The translations under genes and the position numbers were made by a program. Of a DNA stretch of 64,000 nucleotides, positions 58,992 through 64,000 are shown piece after piece. Position 1 is the stretch's first letter. Each line of letters opens with the position of its first letter. The notes under the pieces were generated by a model, which was not told the origin of the DNA, searched no databases, and saw nothing but the letters and a program-made list of their open reading frames with translations. This DNA is from Gnetum montanum (lineage: Eukaryota > Streptophyta > Gnetopsida > Gnetales > Gnetaceae): assembly GCA_015680685.1 (NCBI GenBank), contig MNCI01017476.1, positions 1,291,258-1,355,257 of the forward strand, read 5' to 3'.

Positions 58992-59860
58992 TGCATGGTC
59001 CTAATATTGGATATCTAATATTGGAGCCATGATTTTAGGTATTTGATATTGGGACACAACCTTTGATGTTAGATATCTAATATCACCCCTTCTATGCTAG
59101 CCTATAAATACCAAACTTGGGTGCATGGCTAGGATATAGATTTTGAGATATATTTTTCATAGATTTCAGAGTAGTTAGAATTTTGTTAGTTTGTTTGTGC
59201 ATGCCTGTAGTGTGATGTTAAGTGATTGTACATCATCCTTATTTAAGTGTGATGTACTTGGATCAGTTACATGACCAACAATAAAGATCGAGATTACTTT
59301 CATCATTGTAGCATCCACTTAGATTTATTATTATATTTAATTATTTAATTGTTTACTATTTTCCTTAGTTAATGTTTCCATTTATTTTTCTTCATTATTC
59401 CTATCATTAAGTGGAATGGGTATGACTAATTATGAGTGCTTAAGTATAATTACTTGGTAACACAGTAGTGTATCATTTGGTAAGCCTAGTGACATATGCT
59501 TAGTAATCCTAGTGGTAGTTATGGGAAGTCCAATGTGTGTATGGATGGTTAGGAATGGATACTCATAGTACATAGACTAGTTTGGACTTTACTTCCCATT
59601 GTTAATTAGATTAAATAATTTATTTATTTATTATCATTAGGAGTAGCTTAGGTCTAGACAACATCGATAATCATATGCCTCACTATGGACTAAACCATAT
59701 GTGACAAAGCTATAACTAGTTCAACTGGGAAGACAACAAACTATGATCAAGGCATAACAATTTAGATTCATAACTAGTCCCATCCACGAAATTTGATTAG
59801 ATAATGTGTGAATGCTTGTGATTCGTATGGTTGTGCATAAGGGTACCTCACTACTCATCA
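58992..59860 (+). repeat. 3' LTR of A2
   Basis: Starts TGCATGGTCCTAATATTGG after a worn purine tract (AACTTGAGGACAAG at 58965-58980) and ends ACTCATCA. TATAAATA is at 59103-59110 and upstream GATATC/GATATTGG motifs at 59003-59085. It matches the split 5' LTR and the A1 LTR. Confidence 0.75.
59103..59110 (+). promoter_or_regulatory. TATA box of A2 3' LTR
   Basis: GCCTATAAATACC, in the same context as at 28766. Confidence 0.6.
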
Positions 59861-59929
59861 TCATCTATATAATTTCTAGAACTAACACTGGTAGCTTGAA
59901 TAGCTCATATAAAGATAAACTAAGTATTT

Positions 59930-61950
59930 ACAATGTTCTCTTGAAAAAAATCTATTTTATAACATTCTAATAATACATGTTACTCATCTTCTACCACTTG
60001 TAGTAAATACAAAGAAAATATATTCTATGTTCATGCTACTCATTGTTTGATCTTCTAGTTTTAACTCAGAAATGATGCAATTTTATTCTTACTTTACTAA
60101 TTAATGCTCTTATAGATATTAGAATTATTGCATATAGATATTCTATTTTATCATGTCTACCATCTCTAATATTTTTCCCATAAAATTGAGACTATTTTTG
60201 TGTGTTTATGCCTCATATTACCATCTCTTTAAAAATTTCACTATAATAAATTTTAAAGCTTATTCTAAATTTAGTATTCCATTAATATTATTGATGCCTT
60301 ATTTTTATAGCCATAATCATTCTTAAGCACTCATGTTGTTAAGATTTTTAGATGATATTCTTTAAGATCTTATTGCTATTTGTATTTCTCAAGTATAATG
60401 TTAAGAACTAATAAATTGCTTCATCTTTAAATGACAACAAATTATCTTCTAATAAAAATATTGCATATGAAACTTGAGTTTTCACCTTTAATTTATCTAA
60501 TAAGAACTATTTTTTCAATTTTTTTTCAATTTTTTACATGATTCTTGATCCAATGTAAACCCCAAACTAAACATTCATAAATAATGTAGTTTGTATAGTT
60601 ATTTAAAAAATATATTATCAAATTATCCAAGTCTAAGTATTTTGATTACTATATTTGTTCTTCATTGTATAGAAAGGCTTTAATCTATTTGCAACTCATT
60701 ACGATATATAGTACTTGCACTTATAAATTTTAGAGTATTTTACTTCCAAATATTTGTAATTATCCACAATCTTAAGTCTTTCAATATTTAGCTAGAAAGT
60801 GTAATATCTCTTGTTAGGTCCATAGATTAGTACTTTTGTTTTATAGCATTCACCTTCATTTTTTTAACATTTACAAAATTTTTGTAGTTGATGCAACATT
60901 ACTTTTAACCTTGTTTTTGAATTTTCTATTAGTACTACATCATTTGCAAAGATTAAAAGTTCTATCTATGATTGATCCACTTTAATAACATGATTTGAAG
61001 GTACCTCTTTAGTCCACTCTTCTAGTTCATCAATAAAACTGCCAAATAAAGGTGGTAAAAGAGGAAAACCTTACTGTACTTCTATATTGTTTTAAAACTG
61101 ACAAGATTGTATAGTTTAATCATTTTTTAGTTCAAAAATTATTTCTTTATATAAAATTTTATTAGCATTGAGTAATCTATAAATAACTTTAATTTTGATA
61201 AATCTACTCCATAATTATTCTCTTACAATGAAAGTAAAAGCTTTAGTAAAATGCACAAAGTAAATAAATGTTTTAACTTATTTTTCATTCACATGTTCAA
61301 TGTAATATCTAAGAGTAACCAGATGATCTACTATAGAATATTTTTTAAAAGCTAACTTCTAAAACAATATGTAAATAATTTTCTTTTGCCCAAGATCCTA
61401 AGTTTTTCTCCAAAATGACACCTAACAGTTTTGTAAACAAGTTAGTGATCATGATCAACTTGTAATTATTTAGATTCAATATCTTTCATTTTTGAAAAAG
61501 AATAACAACTCTACTAATCATTCTCTATCTATTCAAACAATTTAAAGTTGTTCATTAAGCATTTTCCAAGTCTTTCTTTATGCTATCTCTCCACCACATT
61601 TTAATAATTCAACATATAATCCTTATGCATCTATATATTTTCCATAAGCTAATTTCTAAATTCTCTCTACTCTTTCAACATACCTAAGCTATAAAATATC
61701 TAAGAGTATTCAATAGTTAAAATATTTATCTTATGATGAAATAAATTTTTGTAAAATCCTTTTATTTATGAAAATAAAATATCATTTCTTAGAGAAACTT
61801 ATTTGTAAAAAGTTTTCAAAAATTTCATGGTTCTTGCTTTATCATTTATACCATATTGTTTTGATGTTCTCCTGTAAATTTTCTTATTTTCTCTTAAAAT
61901 AATTTCATATAATCCTTATTCAAAGTTTTTTTATTGCAAGAAGCAAGTGT
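59930..61950 (-). pseudogene. LINE reverse transcriptase, C-terminal half (decayed)
   Basis: Minus-strand frames in order: LNNYKLIMITNLFTKLLGVILEKNL and SWAKENYLHI (61480-61370; family 'NYRPI.+...L.KL...IL..RL'), GFPLLPPLFGSFIDELEEW (61080-61020; family GCPLSPTLFG.+ID.LE), LLIFANDVVLIENS (60960-60920; the YADD box, here FAND), then C-terminal thumb sequence with KTK.LIYGPN (about 60840). The end at about 60000-59950 has QVVEDE.HVLLECYKI, a typical zinc-binding-like tail (ED..HxLxxCxxY). The catalytic YADD is changed and stops abound. It lies about 70 bp beyond the A2 LTR. Confidence 0.65.
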
Positions 61951-62344
61951 AGGTGTTGTCATATGAGTAATTTGTAGAATAATTTTGCAGTAATAATAAG
62001 AAAACTATGAAAGAAAATGATATTAAAAACTTTATTAATAATTTAATTTAGAATAATCAAATAGTTTGGAATCATGCTTTATGGTTCCTTGGATTATCTT
62101 TCTTCAATACTTGGTCAAAGACAATCAAATACTACCACCATAGTTAGGACAATTGCCTAATAAAAAGGAGTGGTAGAGTCTCTCCTTTATATCACTTCAT
62201 TCAACTACCTATCACTTAACATTATTAACTTTGCAAATCTATCCTAGTATGAATTCTAAGTTTTTGACTTAAACTTAATTCAAATCCCCAAAGGTTCTTT
62301 TGAAAGCTATGCCTTATAATTGCATGTCCTTTCATTAAAGATCT

Positions 62345-63400
62345 TTAACATCATCACCATCATCATTATCCTAACCTTGTTCTAAATTCTTATCTTAAGA
62401 AAATGGGATCAATTATATGAGTTACTTTTTGTAATTTTACTTTATAATGATTTAAATCCTTATTTGGTTGCAATGTCTTTATATCATTTTAAATTATTTT
62501 TCTATTTTTTCCAATCTTTATTTCAATGACTTTTTAGGAATATTGATGTAACAACCTTTTTTATAAGCTTATTATTTGATCCTTGAAATGCCAAAACCAT
62601 ATAAAATGTCATTCCTATAGCTTATCTAAAATAGAAACCACTTTAAGTCATTCTTTAATATTTGTATTGTGTAATTTATCTCTTATGGTAACATCCAACG
62701 TCTATCTAAGAATTTGCATTTTTGTCACATTAATTTGTGGTTCATGCCTCTTTCTTACTACCCAATAATCATTTCCATATAAGATAACAAGAATTATTAT
62801 TATGTTATAAAAGTTTTCCTTTAGTTGTATTAAGATTCTTTTATTACGTAGAACACTACTAGCATGTCTTCATTTTGGCCTTCCTACTTTAATGTTATTT
62901 TTTATATCTTTATCACTTTTAGTGTCTCATTGAAATATTAGTTTTAAGTAGAATAAATGTTTAATAAAAGGACTTTTCACATTAAATTATTCTATTTTTT
63001 ATTTTTTATTCCTTTATTGAAATTACATTCTATATAATTTGTCTTACTTCTAAAGCATATCTTCACTTTTGCATTTTAGAAGTAATATTTTCTCAAGTCG
63101 TATCTACCAATACATTATCATATAGAAATAACATGTACCAAGGGATCGCATTGTATATTTTATTTTTTAATTCATTCACATCTATATCGTAATTTTTCTA
63201 TAGTTTTCATGATTTTTCACATATCCTTTATTCTTATAGATAGGAAAAATAATGTTTTTTCTCTAATTGTTAAACATGTCTCTATCATTTAAAATTATGT
63301 TAAATAATTATGTCAACCATGAGACTCCTATCTCTCCTAATGCTTTTCCTATTAAACAAAATTTGTGGATTGGATAAGACATTTACATGCATAGATAATC
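62345..63400 (-). pseudogene. RTE-type LINE remnant with (GAT)n tail
   Basis: Minus strand: KALGEIGVSWLT.LFNIIL (63360-63290), IIFPIYKNKGYVKNHENYRKI (63260-63190), then an internal deletion to IPWYMLFLYDNVLVDTT (63150-63095; family VPWCMLFADDIVLVDET), then SVLRNKRILIQLKENFY and LYGNDYWVVRKRHEPQINVTKMQIL (62880-62700; family LYGTECWAVK..H...M.VAEMRML), ending FIWFWHF (family LRWFGH). A worn C-terminal tail runs to about 62385 and a trinucleotide tail, GATGATGGTGATGATG, is at 62349-62370. This is the C-terminal half of a plant RTE LINE. The same family is at 27180-27990. Confidence 0.7.
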
Positions 63401-64000
63401 GGAAATGCACAATGCAGAAGCAAATGGAGCTGACCTCCAACCATTGATGCTTTGAACTAAACTTGGCATTTGGATTCTTCTTTCACACTATTGCTTTGCA
63501 ACGATGATGTATGCAACCTCTAAGAATCTCTGAAAGGGACTAGGACTATAATCCTGCTATGATTCATGGTGCCTTTGTTATTCTATCAAGAACAAATTTA
63601 TAGGCCGCGGAATTGGTTACCATGAGAAAATAGAAAAAATAAGAGACCTAATGCCAATGTGTAAATGCATTACTAGATATAGAGGCCACCTTGATGCATT
63701 AATGTATGTATAAATGCATAACATATGTTACATTTCAATCTTCTATGGGAATGTTATTTGGTATAAAAACTTTTCCACATTAAAGGTCTTTAACAGCAAT
63801 TACAAAATTTCTTACAACATTTAACAAAGTAACATTCATTAGAAAAAGGTAACACGATAGTTTCAAATCCCAAAAATAATATTAATAATATGAGAATATA
63901 GATTACATTACATGTTAAGTAATGTGAAGTAAAAATCCAAAATAACATAGAAAGAAAAAGCTCACTAGTTTTGAAAATGCTTATTCATATGTATATTTTT
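63401..64000. other. Unassigned; possible minus-strand solo LTR
   Basis: On the minus strand there is TGTTACTTTGTTAAATG (63832-63816), a TATAAATT at about 63596-63603 beside CCGCGG, and a less AT-rich 200 bp after it. This could be a copia-type solo LTR inserted beside the RTE. No second copy in the window to test it. Confidence 0.25.

Larger units (their letters stand above)
28655..59860 (+). mobile_element. Retroelement A2 (pol-less LTR element) carrying nested T1
   Basis: The 5' LTR is in two pieces (28655-28925 and 51063-51430) either side of T1. The interior runs 51431-58991 and the 3' LTR 58992-59860. Without T1 the element is about 9.1 kb. It has gag-like ORF1 (51609-54056) and ORF2 (56083-58812), with no RT or integrase in the 2 kb between them or elsewhere. 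It is therefore probably non-autonomous. No convincing target-site duplication remains. Confidence 0.7.

Overview
This window looks like heterochromatic nuclear DNA from a large-genome land plant, most likely a gymnosperm such as a conifer. The clues are low GC, heavily decayed and nested LTR retrotransposons, several long tandem-repeat arrays, plant RTE-type LINEs, and no host gene I can defend. Coding remnants are full of stop codons, and many of these are TAG or TAA where related sequence has glutamine (CAG/CAA). CpG is mostly converted to TG or CA. Both fit long-term decay of methylated cytosine. I could not do a species-level identification.

Layout. 1-~920: a minus-strand LTR of a family called A here, cut by the window edge. 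~973-12317: element A1 (+), with a gag fragment, a nested copia remnant (2755-7170), a second large ORF (8535-11219) and a 3' LTR. 12474-14684 (-): a broken gene resembling a DDE-type protein family. 14870-24850: three tandem-repeat regions (about 200 bp, 132 bp, and 232/96 bp periods), a tRNA-derived SINE and AT-rich sequence. 27180-27990: an RTE LINE remnant. 28655-59860: element A2 (+), whose 5' LTR is split by a 22-kb minus-strand Ty3/gypsy element T1 (28926-51062). T1's own 3' LTR is split by a related plus-strand LTR (30021-33167), which is split again by a third LTR (about 30981-32516). 59930-63400: two minus-strand LINE remnants.

How the parts fit. A1 and A2 are copies of one family: gag-like ORF1, no recognisable reverse transcriptase or integrase, then a roughly 900-codon ORF2 with a transposon-protein-like N-terminal part and a long coiled coil. 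T1 has gag, protease, reverse transcriptase, RNase H, a second archaeal-type RNase H and integrase, which places it in the Tat/Ogre lineage. About 7 kb separates its protease from its reverse transcriptase. That gap starts and ends with short tandem repeats and holds an intron-like, opposite-strand ORF.

The most distinctive signals are (1) the conserved ORF2 in a pol-less LTR family, preceded in both copies by a GATATC-rich promoter-like block like that of its LTRs; (2) the spliced-looking antisense ORF in T1; and (3) three unrelated LTR families, each with its own cluster of palindromes. Two of those palindromes have a central CpG that has decayed on either strand. A single N at 6162 sits between two perfect 48-bp repeats and is probably an assembly join.
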